From: Linderina pennispora
Lineage: Eukaryota; Kickxellomycota; Kickxellomycetes; Kickxellales; Kickxellaceae
Length of the DNA stretch: 64,000 nucleotides
Direction of reading: 5' to 3'
Assembly: GCF_002104995.1 (NCBI RefSeq)
Contig: NW_024468258.1
Location: forward strand, 310,001-374,000
Numbering within the stretch: position 1 is the first letter of the stretch; every line of letters begins with the position of its first letter. The position numbers and the translations under genes are program-made. Below the pieces are notes generated by a model. That model searched no databases and was not told where the DNA came from. It saw only the letters and a list, made by a program, of their open reading frames with translations. Positions 23,098 through 32,436 of this stretch are shown here, in pieces.

Positions 23098-23955
23098 ATG
23101 CCCTTTGCAAAGTTTCAGAGATTTGTGTTTCTTGGCGACTCCAATGCCGACACCGGCAACCTCCTGCGTCTGACCAACGGCGTGTACCCGGATCCCATGG
23201 TCTACCACCAAGGGCGCTATTGCAGCGACCTTATTTGGGCTGACCAGCTTGTGCGTTGTCTGGATATCCCCAGCTTCAATGATGCATATGGCCGCGCAAC
23301 CATTGATTCGGAGATGGCCGACTCGACCTTCACCATGGGTGGCGTGGATATCCAGATTCCATCGGTTGCAACACAGGCTGCGAGGATGGCGGATCTAAGC
23401 AGCGGTGACCTGGTGTTTGTGCAGGTCGGGTCGAACGACTTGAACGCACTCATCGGCAGCTCCGTGACACGCGTTGTTGGGAATCCGTATACGATGCAAG
23501 AGCTCGCTGACAGGCTGCTGGAAATCGTGGAGGCAATATGCGAGAAAGCCAGGCATATCGTGGTGATGAATGTGCGCCCGCGCGAGGACTACCCGGCGGT
23601 GCTCCAGCGCAACGACCCGGAAGTAGTGGAAAAGTCAAAGAGGGACACGCGCGAGTTCAATGCAGCTGTGGCTGACGGCATCAAGGCGCTGAACAAGAAG
23701 CTGGGCGAGGGCTACAGGCTCTCTGTGTTTGACACATACGGCTTCCAGAAGCGCATCTCAGAGGACTGTGCCACATGCGGCATCGACCCAGATGTCCAGA
23801 CGCCGTGTATTTCGGTGTCGCCGGACGACGGCGCAGCTGTGCTGACCAACCCGGAGTCCAAGCTCTTCTACGACACTGCGCACCTGGCCAAGCGCCCGCA
23901 GGCTCTGCTCAAGGAGGCTATGCTCGACCACATTACGCACCACCACATCGGGTAA
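23098..23955 (+). CDS. GDSL/SGNH-family hydrolase (lipase/esterase-like)
   Basis: 285 aa from the ATG at 23098, chosen because the conserved block I starts only ten residues later (FVFLGDSNADTGN). The in-frame extension to 23011 has no family content. SGNH blocks are present: GDSN (nucleophile Ser), Gly in MGGVDIQIPSVATQ, VQVGSNDLNAL (block III Asn), and YDTAHLAKRPQALL (catalytic Asp-x-x-His). This matches the plant/fungal thermolabile-haemolysin-like branch of esterases acting on acyl esters. No signal peptide is seen at this start; an upstream exon is possible. It ends 73 bp from the convergent RPL26 gene. Confidence 0.88.
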   Translation: MPFAKFQRFVFLGDSNADTGNLLRLTNGVYPDPMVYHQGRYCSDLIWADQLVRCLDIPSFNDAYGRATIDSEMADSTFTMGGVDIQIPSVATQAARMADLSSGDLVFVQVGSNDLNALIGSSVTRVVGNPYTMQELADRLLEIVEAICEKARHIVVMNVRPREDYPAVLQRNDPEVVEKSKRDTREFNAAVADGIKALNKKLGEGYRLSVFDTYGFQKRISEDCATCGIDPDVQTPCISVSPDDGAAVLTNPESKLFYDTAHLAKRPQALLKEAMLDHITHHHIG

Positions 23956-24028
23956 TTGCATTTCAACTGTTTATTACAATGTAATAGCTTGCGAAATACA
24001 TACAGAAAAGGGCTCAACAAAGGGCTAC

Positions 24029-24742
24029 TTAGGCGCGGCGCTCAGCACGGGCCTTGCCAGCGGCGGCCTTGCGGGCCAGGATCTCCTCACGGTCCTTGGT
24101 GATCTTCAGGGCGGTGACCGAGACGTTCGAGGGGTGGACGGGGATGGGGACCGAGGCACCGTTGACCTTCTCGCGGACGAGGCGCTCAATGTGGATGACC
24201 CACTTCTTGCGGTACACGGCGGTGACCTTGCCCTCACGGCCCTTGTACTGGCCACGGGTCACAATGACCTCGTCACCGCGGCGCACGGGGATCGAGCGAA
24301 CCTCGTACTTCTTGCGCAGGTCCTTCGACAGACCAGCCGACATCAGGCGGCGGCGGATGTGCGACGGGGCCGAGAAGTGGGCCTTGCGCGACTTGCGGGA
24401 GGAGGAAGAAACGTCAGCTACAGAGATAGACTTACTTACTTGGTTTAATATACCCGCTGAGGGGAGTTCGGGAATCGTTCAGCTTTAAGCTGACACGCCA
24501 AGGCAGCCAAACGAGAGAGGGCCGGGCCAGGCGTGCAGTGACGACGCATCCTCGCGGTCTGGCAGCTGGTGTGCCGGAAAGCGAGGGTGCGCCGAGGCAA
24601 GTGAATGCCTAGCAGAGGGGTCATGCTTATCCTGCGTAGCGGGTGCGATACGGCAGGGACGGAGTCATACAGGATCTACTCAAAGGCACAACGCGACCGA
24701 CCGAGGCGCCGATGCATGCTGGTACGTACCGGAGAACTTCAT
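24029..24742 (-). CDS. RPL26: 60S ribosomal protein L26 (uL24), two exons
   Basis: Exon 1 is 24730-24742 (ATGAAGTTCTCCG). The intron is 24418-24729 (312 bp, GTACGT...GTAG read on the minus strand). Exon 2 is 24029-24417. The joined protein is 133 aa and starts [19 protein letters not shown], followed by [20 protein letters not shown], the KOW motif [18 protein letters not shown], and [20 protein letters not shown]. Length and both halves match eukaryotic L26, which binds 5.8S/25S rRNA near the exit tunnel. A tiny first exon with a long early intron is typical of ribosomal-protein genes. It lies 232 bp downstream of KRS1 on the same strand. Confidence 0.96.
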
Positions 24743-24974
24743 TTTAAATCTGCGAGATTTCTAATTACCGTGAATGAGAAGCGGAAAAGAGGTTGAGCCA
24801 CGAGCAGCGCTGGGCGTGCAGTCCTCAAATAGGTGCTGCAGAGTGGTGCGGCAAGAAAAATTTTCCTTCCAGCTCGGGCAGCAGCCAGCTCGGCTCGCTG
24901 AGTCACGTGCAAGTAAAGTTGTATGGCTCAGGATTTTATTGGCTGGACCGTTTGGCTCGGTTTGGATTTTTGGT

Positions 24975-26714
24975 TTACTCCTGATCAGCAGGCTTGGCGG
25001 TGGTCTCCTCGGGCTTCATGGCCGGGAAGCAGATGACCTCCTTGATGTTCTGCGAGTCGGTCAGGAACATGCACAGGCGCTCAATGCCCATGCCCCATCC
25101 GCCAGTGGGCGGCAGGCCGTACTCGAGCGACGTGCAGAAGTTCTCGTCGATGAGCTGGGCCTCGTCGTCGCCGGCAGCCTTGTCGTCGGCCTGCTGGGCG
25201 AAGCGCTCGCGCTGGACCTTGGGGTCGTTGAGCTCGGTGTAGGCATTGCACACCTCCTTGGTGGCAACGAACAGCTCAAAGCGCTCGCACAGGCCCTCGA
25301 TGGAGCGGTGGTACTTGGCCAGCGGCGACATCATCTGCGGGTGGTTGGTGATGAACAGCGGCTTCTCGGTGGCCTGGACCTCAAGGAAGTCGCCGACCAG
25401 CTTGTCGAGCAGACGCGCGTTGGTGCGCGGCGCCGAGCACTCCACATCGTGCTTCTTGCACAGATCGCTGAGGAACTGGTTGGTCTCGGCAGTGTGCAGC
25501 TCGGAGGCAGGCGGGAACTTGACGTTGAGGGCCTCCTCGAGACCGCCAATCATGTCAACGCGGCGGAACGGCGGCGAGAAGTCAATGACGAGAGGCGGCT
25601 TGTCCTGGCCGTCCTTGTGGTACTCGACCTTGTAGTCACCGAACATGTACTTGACCATGCCCGAGACCATGGTCTCGGTGATCTCCATCAGGTCGTTGAC
25701 GTCGGCGTATGCCATGTAGAACTCGCACGTGGTGAACTCGGGGTTGTGCGTCAGATCAATCGACTCGTTGCGGAACTGGCGGCCAATCTCGTACACCCGG
25801 TCCAGACCACCAACGACGAGCATCTTCAGGTACAGCTCGGGCGCGACACGCATGAACATGTCCAGCTTCAGGTCGTTGTGGTGGGTGATGAACGGCTTGG
25901 CGGTGGCGCCACCAGCAATCATGTTCATCATCGGCGTCTCGACCTCCAGGAAGCCCAGGTTGTCCAGGAACCGGCGCACGTAGTTGACGATCTTGGCGCG
26001 CGACACAAACTTGTTGCGCACCGACGGGTTCATGATCAGATCCAGGTACCGCTGGCGGTAGCGCGTCTCCTGGTCGCGCAGGCCATAGTGCTCCTTGGGC
26101 AGTGTGCGCAGGCACGGCGCCAGCAGCGTGATGTCGCGCGGGAAAATCGACAGCTCGCCGCGCTTCGACACGCCAGGATATCCACGCACACCGACGATGT
26201 CACCACGGCGCAGCACATCGTGAACAGTGGCGAAATCGCGCTCAGAGTCGCCCGCCGACGCCATCACCTGCACGCGCTTCTCCTCAGAGTGCAGGTCGTA
26301 GAAGCGCAGCTTGGCTCCCGACGCGCGCTTGTTGTGGATGCGCCCAGCAAGCCTGACCTCGACGTCAGTCAGGATCTCGCCCGCCTTCAGCGTGCTGTAC
26401 TTCTCGATGAATGCAGGAACCGACATGGTGACGTGGAACTTGTGCGGGTACGGATACGGGCCCTCAGCACGCATCTTCTCGATGGCCTTGCTGCGGATCT
26501 CAAAGTACTGGTTCGGGTTCAGCTCCTCCTCGCCATCCTCGGCGCTCTTGTCGGTCTTCTCGGCCTTGGCAGCCTTGGGGGCGGCAGCGGCCTTCTCGGC
26601 CTTCTTGGCCTCCTTCTCGCGCAGCTTGATGCGGCGCTTGAGCTCGGACTTTGACACCTTCTCGCCGGTGACCGGGTCGACGTGGGTAGCAGCGGCAGCA
26701 GCGTTGTCAGCCAT
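24975..26714 (-). CDS. KRS1: Cytoplasmic lysyl-tRNA synthetase (class II)
   Basis: 579 aa with no intron. It has a Lys/Ala-rich eukaryotic N-terminal extension ([20 protein letters not shown]), an OB-fold anticodon-binding domain ([38 protein letters not shown]), then the class II core. Motif 1 is the region with [19 protein letters not shown] and ETPMMN; motif 2 is [19 protein letters not shown]; motif 3 is [12 protein letters not shown]. The enzyme charges tRNA-Lys in the cytosol. It is complete and shows normal GC-rich codon use. It is the last intact host gene before the AT-rich patch at 27.1 kb. Confidence 0.97.
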   Translation of the reverse strand: MADNAAAAATHVDPVTGEKVSKSELKRRIKLREKEAKKAEKAAAAPKAAKAEKTDKSAEDGEEELNPNQYFEIRSKAIEKMRAEGPYPYPHKFHVTMSVPAFIEKYSTLKAGEILTDVEVRLAGRIHNKRASGAKLRFYDLHSEEKRVQVMASAGDSERDFATVHDVLRRGDIVGVRGYPGVSKRGELSIFPRDITLLAPCLRTLPKEHYGLRDQETRYRQRYLDLIMNPSVRNKFVSRAKIVNYVRRFLDNLGFLEVETPMMNMIAGGATAKPFITHHNDLKLDMFMRVAPELYLKMLVVGGLDRVYEIGRQFRNESIDLTHNPEFTTCEFYMAYADVNDLMEITETMVSGMVKYMFGDYKVEYHKDGQDKPPLVIDFSPPFRRVDMIGGLEEALNVKFPPASELHTAETNQFLSDLCKKHDVECSAPRTNARLLDKLVGDFLEVQATEKPLFITNHPQMMSPLAKYHRSIEGLCERFELFVATKEVCNAYTELNDPKVQRERFAQQADDKAAGDDEAQLIDENFCTSLEYGLPPTGGWGMGIERLCMFLTDSQNIKEVICFPAMKPEETTAKPADQE

Positions 26715-27212
26715 GGTTATTTACTCGTATTTAAATCCCCGAATTGCAAGAACAAGAAGTATGTGATTTGAAACGTGGAGAGGAAAAATGCAGGCGTGCT
26801 TTGCAGACCGTCTTAAATAAAAATTTTTAAACATCCTGCCCCCCTAGTGAGTCAGAGCATTTTTGGGCACCCGCGAGCCGCGGTTTACTCAACACGAGTA
26901 TCTCGTGATTCACATCTCGGTTTCCCACAATCATAATTTGGTGTAGACTCCGAGAGGAAAAATATGCCAAGGCTGCGGAATGCTGCGGCTGTGGTTGACT
27001 TCATCGACCTCTTGCCTCAAATGAATCACTATATAGACTACTATGTACTTGCGTTGACAGAGTGCGCAGCAAAGGGGTATATACTTGAATATTAGTGAGC
27101 TGCTATTGTAAACTGTCACCTCAGACTCAGATTATCTATATGATATTTTGAAAACTGTCTATAGATATTCTTAGAGTAACAATACAATGCAATACAGAGT
27201 ACCTATATTATA
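26715..27212. other. KRS1 upstream region grading into AT-rich DNA
   Basis: The first ~350 bp are presumably the KRS1 promoter. From about 27010 the sequence becomes AT-rich. No gene is visible. Confidence 0.45.
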
Positions 27213-27862
27213 GAGGTTATTTATAGTTACTAAACTAGGTAAAAGATATTTAGAACCTTTAAAACTTATTATTCCTTTATGGTTATAGCACTTCTATAAA
27301 ACCCCTATTGGTATTTTTATTTATTTTTATTTTAGTTGCTAATATCATTTTAGATGTTACTAAATAATCTAGTTTTTAAAATATTTTGTAGGTACTAGTA
27401 AATGAATTAAAATTTATTAATAGGTAATTCTAATAAAAGACTATTAGTTTCTTTAAACTTTCTTATCTGTGAATAGCCTCTACTAAAATAACTAGAACTA
27501 AGAAATATAAGATACAAAATATAGTGCTTCTCTAAAACCCTATTAGTATCCTGAAAATTAGAGGTAATTTCATATAACTCTGCCTAAATATTAGTAGAAG
27601 CATACTAATTATATATCAACTAAGATTTTTTAGGATACTGATAGTGGTTTTAGTAAAGCACCATATTTGGCTTAAGAATTAAAATTTTTAGATAAAATAA
27701 ATAACTATTTAGTACTTTAGAATTTCAAAGTAACCTCAGAAAATATTTATATATATATAAATAATCTAAACATAATAAATAAAATTTCTATGTTTATTTT
27801 GTCTAGTAGTAAATATCTATTTTGAAAACAATTATTCAAATATAAAACTTGCAAGTCTAAGA
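27213..27862. mobile_element. Decayed MITE cluster (relatives of families A and C)
   Basis: GAGGTTATTTATAGTTACTA at 27213 is a degraded form of the family-C end found intact at 58013 (GGAGGTCATTCACAATCACT). The segment 27521-27670 is a degraded copy of the common hairpin core: ATAGTGCTTCTCTAAAACCC on the left and its inverted partner ending AAGCACCATATTTGG on the right. GTTTCTTTAAACTTTCTTAT near 27448 matches the inverted end of family A. Most differences from the intact copies look like C-to-T or G-to-A changes. This ties the GC-rich part of the window to the transposon island at 49-64 kb. Confidence 0.75.
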
Positions 27863-29316
27863 ATGACCACTAATATGTCAGCAGATGCAATAGAGGCCAC
27901 TGAAATAACTATAGCAGTAGCAGCTAATTCACTTGCTGCTGCATCAGCCGTAGCAGCAGACACTGTTGCAGCACTTAACAATGCATATGCACCAGCACCC
28001 CCAGTCTGTGCACATGACCCAGTTCAAGGGATCACACAATCTATGTGGGATATGTAAGGCTGGGTTGCAGGTCTAACATCAATGCCATTTAAGGCATATG
28101 GTGATAGAAAATTCCACAGAATGGCAACAACAGATAGTATAGTGATATGCATTTTGCTACAAGACATGGTATCCAGGGCTGATGCTGCAGTAGATGCTGA
28201 TGCTGCGGGAGGCGATGCTACAGCTGACTGTTGCTATATGTACCAAATCCCACAGCCAGAGCAGCAGAATCTGAAAGGCCACTGTATTCATCGATCCAGG
28301 TCGGGACGATTTACTGTATATGATGCACGAAAATAGCAGCAATGGGAAAGAGGGTGAAAAAAATGCTCTACCGCTACACACGGCAGCAACGCAATAAGGA
28401 GCTCAAGCTGCGCCACTATGACAGGATTCGTTGGGATACAAAGGATCAAGTCCCAGAAGATGCTGTCCGCAGAGCAGAGGCAGAGCTTTCCAAGCACTGC
28501 TGCCGGACCCTTAGCCCAGCAAAATTCCGTGCCTACGTTGCTGCCCGTGCATCTGTGCGGTGTGTCCTAGCACCGTTTTATGCCAACACGATGACAGCGC
28601 GAAGGTTATCAGAGCAGCAGCCCACTAAGTCAAACAAGCAGCACCAGAGGCGCTGGAAGGCCCATCCGGGTGTCAGTACCAGTCCCAAGGTGCACCCGCT
28701 TCACCGCAAGCTGCGCCTTGATTCATTCATGAACCAGGCCCGTGCAGACCACAGGCTTGCCGCAAAACTCCGGAGCAAGTTCGGTCCAGATCCAGTGCTG
28801 ATCATGGGCAATTGGAGTGCGCCGATGGCCCGACACCATGCGCCGATTCGTGGCAAGGGATGGCGCGACAAGTTCAAGCACCATGGCTTTGAAGTCTATC
28901 TGATCGACGAATTCCGGACATCGTCGATGTGCCCGTTCTGCTGCGAAAAGTCGCTGCAGACATTCCGGCATGTTCCCAACCCGCGGCCCTACCAGAGATC
29001 GAAGAACCCAACTGTGAAGTGCCATGGCCTTCTCCGCTGTACAAGCGAGTCATGTAAGCGGGCCATGGCACAATACAGGCGGGCCTATTCGTCTCGGCTC
29101 TTGAACCGCGACCTCGCAGCAGTTATAAACTTCAGACTCATTTTCCAGTCACTCTGTGATTCAGGCAGTATTCCTGAACGGTTCCATCGTTCTACGGCCA
29201 TTGCTGCCGATGCTTCTGGCACCACCCCTGCAACAAAGAGGCCGCGCAAGAGCCGTGCAGCAGCAGGCGATTCTGCTGCCACCAGCAGCGAACCAGCGCT
29301 GAAGCGCCTGCGCTGA
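27863..29316 (+). pseudogene. Fanzor/TnpB-like RuvC nuclease, disrupted
   Basis: Fanzors are eukaryotic relatives of TnpB/Cas12, RNA-guided nucleases carried by transposons. Three RuvC blocks are visible in successive frames. RuvC-I is TVFIDPGRDDLLYMM (frame of 28293). RuvC-II is YLIDEFRTSS (nt ~28900). RuvC-III is LLNRDLAAVINF (nt ~29101). A zinc ribbon sits between the last two (CPFC ... CHGLLRCTSESC). LYRYTRQQRNKELKLRHYDR, MGNWSAP and NPRPYQR are further family-like blocks. Breaks: a TAA at 28055-28057 inside the N-terminal frame, a +1 switch near 28277, and a +1 switch at a run of seven A (28357-28363). From 28342 onward 324 aa are open. The upstream Ala-rich stretch (27863-28276) is probably, not surely, its N terminus. 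Catalytic Asp, Glu and Asp are all encoded, so the break is in frame rather than in the active site. Confidence 0.75.
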
Positions 29317-30861
29317 GTAGGCCATCAAGAGAGGAGATGTCCATGATCGCCATTGCACCAACAACCATCCGACACGTTCAAATGACCGGTTCGCCATGAT
29401 GCTCTTATCGACGTGTCAACCCATGCTGACTAGCAGCCGAGCTCGCACTGTGAGCAGAGTAGTTCTAGTAGCAAATAAAAATATTAAATCCACCGAAACA
29501 AGGATAGAAGTCGAATAAATATATCTCTGGCTTATTTGGTATGTGATGTATCATCAGAACAGGCAGCTATGTCGGGTATCTCTCTACCAATGCAATGTAA
29601 TTTCAATATCACCTACCAGGAGTAGTGAATCCACTATCCCTTGCTAGGTGCTACACAGCTGACTCTCACTCGTAAATCCACGGCAGCGCGTATGCAAGGG
29701 TATAGTGGCTGCACTATCTAGCTTAGCACACGCGGGTGTAGCTGTGGGTCCCCTCAGATTCTCTACAACCACTAGTAAAATGGCACATCAAATCTACCCG
29801 TGTCCTAGCACTGTGTCTCGGGTACAATACGCATGGATGGATAGCCTCCTGCAACTGTCTGGAACACGTTTGCTCTCTAGGCACCCTTCTGCGATGTATA
29901 TTGAATCTATGAAATATGCTAAAAGAGAGAAAGAAGGAGGAATCACCAGGTGAAAAGGGCAGGTGGCTGTCCAAGTAGTGGAGTTAGTCGCCTGGAACAG
30001 CATGGATGGCCATTGTGGCCTAGGGATTTTATCCATGGGTTCCTAAATCCTGTGAGTTTAGGAACACAGCGCCTATCGAGGGAGCTAATTACCATCGCTG
30101 GCTTGAGGGGCTTAGGTTCGAATCTTGGCAGGTATGTGAGTTTTGAATTGAGTGAAAACTCATGCAGATAGATGTCATGTAGCGCAGTCGTCTGACTGGC
30201 AGGAAGGCCGACACTGGATACTTCAAGCAACATTTGCTCGGAACATAGGTGCAATATACTGCCTTCGCAAACCATCTCTATGCTTATGAGCGTTATCAAA
30301 CGAGTTGTGCTTTTTACTTGGGAAAATATATTAAATGTGAAAACTGCAGGAGAGAAAGGAGCGCAGCAGCATGTGTGCATATGAGCTGTGGTTGATTTAT
30401 ATGTAGACAGATCACTAATACTTAGATTGGTTGAAGCATTGTTCACAGGTTCGATGCTTTTACAGCCCCTGAAAGATTCGTCGAGGTCATCACGCTATAG
30501 TAAATGCTCTATGCCAGTTTTGCTTTTCGTGTCAGCCGCGAGAGCCACTGGCCAGTCGACTAGACGGGCTGGTGCCGGGTGTTGGTTTTATGAGTATACT
30601 CCTGCTTGGAGTATAGCCGAGTAGCGAAACAAGAGACCATCAGTATGTTGGCTCGTCTAAATAATGTTGCGAAATTTGTCTACATTTACATCTTGCAAGC
30701 ATCTTGCCTGCATGGTAGATCGCGTTGCTCTTACATTTGTTATTCTTGTTCCAGTATTCCTCGCCTAAATAGCATACGGGTTTAACCTAATGGCAATATG
30801 GCTGGTGTGTAAACAGGGAAAAGAGAGAAATATTGAGTGCTAAATTTCAGAAACGAGTCAG
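29317..30861. other. Intergenic region between the Fanzor relic and the GAS gene
   Basis: About 1.5 kb with no supported gene. A 9-bp perfect stem with a 9-nt loop lies at 30039-30047/30057-30065. Box A-like (30016-30026) and box B-like (30115-30125, GGTTCGAATCT) pol III motifs are present, but no tRNA folds. The region is of intermediate base composition and may contain decayed transposon DNA. Confidence 0.4.
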
Positions 30862-32436
30862 CTAGAAGGAAATGGCAGCTACCGCAACGATGGCGACTGT
30901 TGTCAGAGCAGTGAATGACGAAAAGTTGTTGACTGCATCCGAACTCTTGCTGTTGCTCTTGCTGCCACTGCTGCTGTTTCCGCTTGATGATGAGCCAGAC
31001 GACGAGTCATCAGTCGAGTTGGCACACTTTGAGTCGCTCGACGACGACGGGGTGACAACCTTTGCAAAGCCATCGAAATTGCACGAGGTCGACTTCTTGT
31101 TATCTGACTGGTAGTACGCGTTGAGCGCCCATGACACGCGCTGGATGGTGTCGCAGCCAGCATAGTTACCGTACTTGCCAGTGGTGCCGTTGCCGTTGAT
31201 GGCCGAGCAGTCAATTGAGGCACACACGTAGCTGAAGATATCGCCGACAGTGGAACTCCAGGTGGTTAGTTTGTCCAAGTCGGTGGGTGCCGAAGTGTCC
31301 TTGGACACGCACGACAGCGTCTTCATCATGCATGCGCAGGTCGCGTTGTTGGGGGTGGGCGGCAGGGTCGAGCTCGCCATCCAGCTGTTGCTCATGCCGA
31401 CTGACGGGCAGCTCTGCAACTTGGCGCTGCTTGAGTAGCTGCTCATGGTGACACCCTTGGGGCTGGTTGCCTTGAGGGCCTTTTTGAAGTTGTCATAGTC
31501 CTGGGTCTTTGTGCCCTTGGTGCCGCTGACGGTGACGAGGCCGTACTTGTTGTCCTCCTCGACATACTCGTAGACAAAGCCGCCCGAGAACACCCCAGTC
31601 ATGTTGGAGCCGTAAATCGCAGCAATCTCCGGGAAGGTGCGTGGGCGGATGGTGTTGCAACCGTACTCGGTCAGCATCACAGGCACGTCCCAGTTGGTGA
31701 AGTTTTTGACGACGATGTCGTAGCCCGAGATGGTGTAGCTGCTGTCCTCGCCGCACCACGAGTAGATGTTCAGACCGTAGAACTCGGCCTGCTCGTCCTT
31801 GCTGTTGCAGTCAAAGTAGGTCTGCTGCTGCCAGCGGATATCCGCATCGTCGTTGGTTGCGTATCCGACGGGGATCGAGAGCCCCTTCTTCTTAATATAC
31901 GCTCTGACGTCGCGCAGTGCCGCCTTGACGTAGGCCGCCGAGTCGGTGTTGTTGGGGGCATTGGCCACCTCGTTGCCGGCCAGGAATCCCATCACATTGT
32001 CGTAGCCGCCAAATGCATCGACCTTCTGATAGTAGTAGCCGAGCAAGTCTGCGTCGTAGGCGGGCGAGTCGCGGTTGATGGTCTTGGTGGGCGTGCTCAG
32101 GTCGAGCATCACGTAGATGCCGGCGTCGGCCAGCGCCTTCATGCAGTAGTCGTGGTTGTTGTACGGCTCGGTCTGGTAGACGCGGATGGCGTTGACACCC
32201 AGGTCCTTCAGGAACGGCAGGTCGCGGTCACACGCGTCTTTGCTTGCAAGCGGGTCGCGGGTCTGCGATGTCTCGATAATGTCGGGCTGGTAGTCGACGC
32301 CCTTGGCAAAGAACTGCTCGCCGGTTTTGCTGTCGAACCACTTGGCTCCCTTGATGACCAGCGGGTTGATTGCCAGTGCGCTGCAGGCGAGCAGGGTGCT
32401 GCCGAGGACCGCGACAGACGGCACAGAGAACCGCAT
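30862..32436 (-). CDS. GAS1: GPI-anchored 1,3-beta-glucanosyltransferase (GH72 with X8/CBM43)
   Basis: 524 aa with no intron. A signal peptide (MRFSVPSVAVLGSTLLACSA) is followed by a GH72 domain to about residue 335. The expected catalytic acids are E156 in FLAGNEVANAP and E257 in VMLTEYGCN. A Cys-rich X8/CBM43 module follows (SCPSVGMSNSW, CACMMKTLSC, CASIDCSAIN). A Ser/Asn-rich linker and a hydrophobic C terminus (FTALTTVAIVAVAAISF) indicate GPI anchoring at the plasma membrane or wall. Enzymes of this family elongate and branch beta-1,3-glucan. It diverges from the FKS glucan synthase, so substrate synthesis and remodelling genes share one intergenic region. The paralogue number within GAS/GEL/PHR is not certain. 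Confidence 0.93.
   Translation of the reverse strand: MRFSVPSVAVLGSTLLACSALAINPLVIKGAKWFDSKTGEQFFAKGVDYQPDIIETSQTRDPLASKDACDRDLPFLKDLGVNAIRVYQTEPYNNHDYCMKALADAGIYVMLDLSTPTKTINRDSPAYDADLLGYYYQKVDAFGGYDNVMGFLAGNEVANAPNNTDSAAYVKAALRDVRAYIKKKGLSIPVGYATNDDADIRWQQQTYFDCNSKDEQAEFYGLNIYSWCGEDSSYTISGYDIVVKNFTNWDVPVMLTEYGCNTIRPRTFPEIAAIYGSNMTGVFSGGFVYEYVEEDNKYGLVTVSGTKGTKTQDYDNFKKALKATSPKGVTMSSYSSSAKLQSCPSVGMSNSWMASSTLPPTPNNATCACMMKTLSCVSKDTSAPTDLDKLTTWSSTVGDIFSYVCASIDCSAINGNGTTGKYGNYAGCDTIQRVSWALNAYYQSDNKKSTSCNFDGFAKVVTPSSSSDSKCANSTDDSSSGSSSSGNSSSGSKSNSKSSDAVNNFSSFTALTTVAIVAVAAISF

Noticed and set aside
24774-26654. 626-codon plus-strand frame opposite KRS1
   Set aside because: Antisense shadow of KRS1; no motifs and no independent support.
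28800-28830. Loss of the Fanzor RuvC-I Asp at MGNWSAP (Asn in place of Asp)
   Set aside because: The true RuvC-I motif is upstream in another frame (IDPGRDDLL, nt ~28287-28313), so the Asn in GNWS is not evidence of a dead active site.
30016-30125. tRNA gene or tRNA-derived SINE (box A TGGCCTAGGGA, box B GGTTCGAATCT)
   Set aside because: The 5' and 3' acceptor halves do not pair, the T stem would be mostly G-T pairs, and the boxes are about 100 nt apart. A chance match or old relic is possible, but not a gene.
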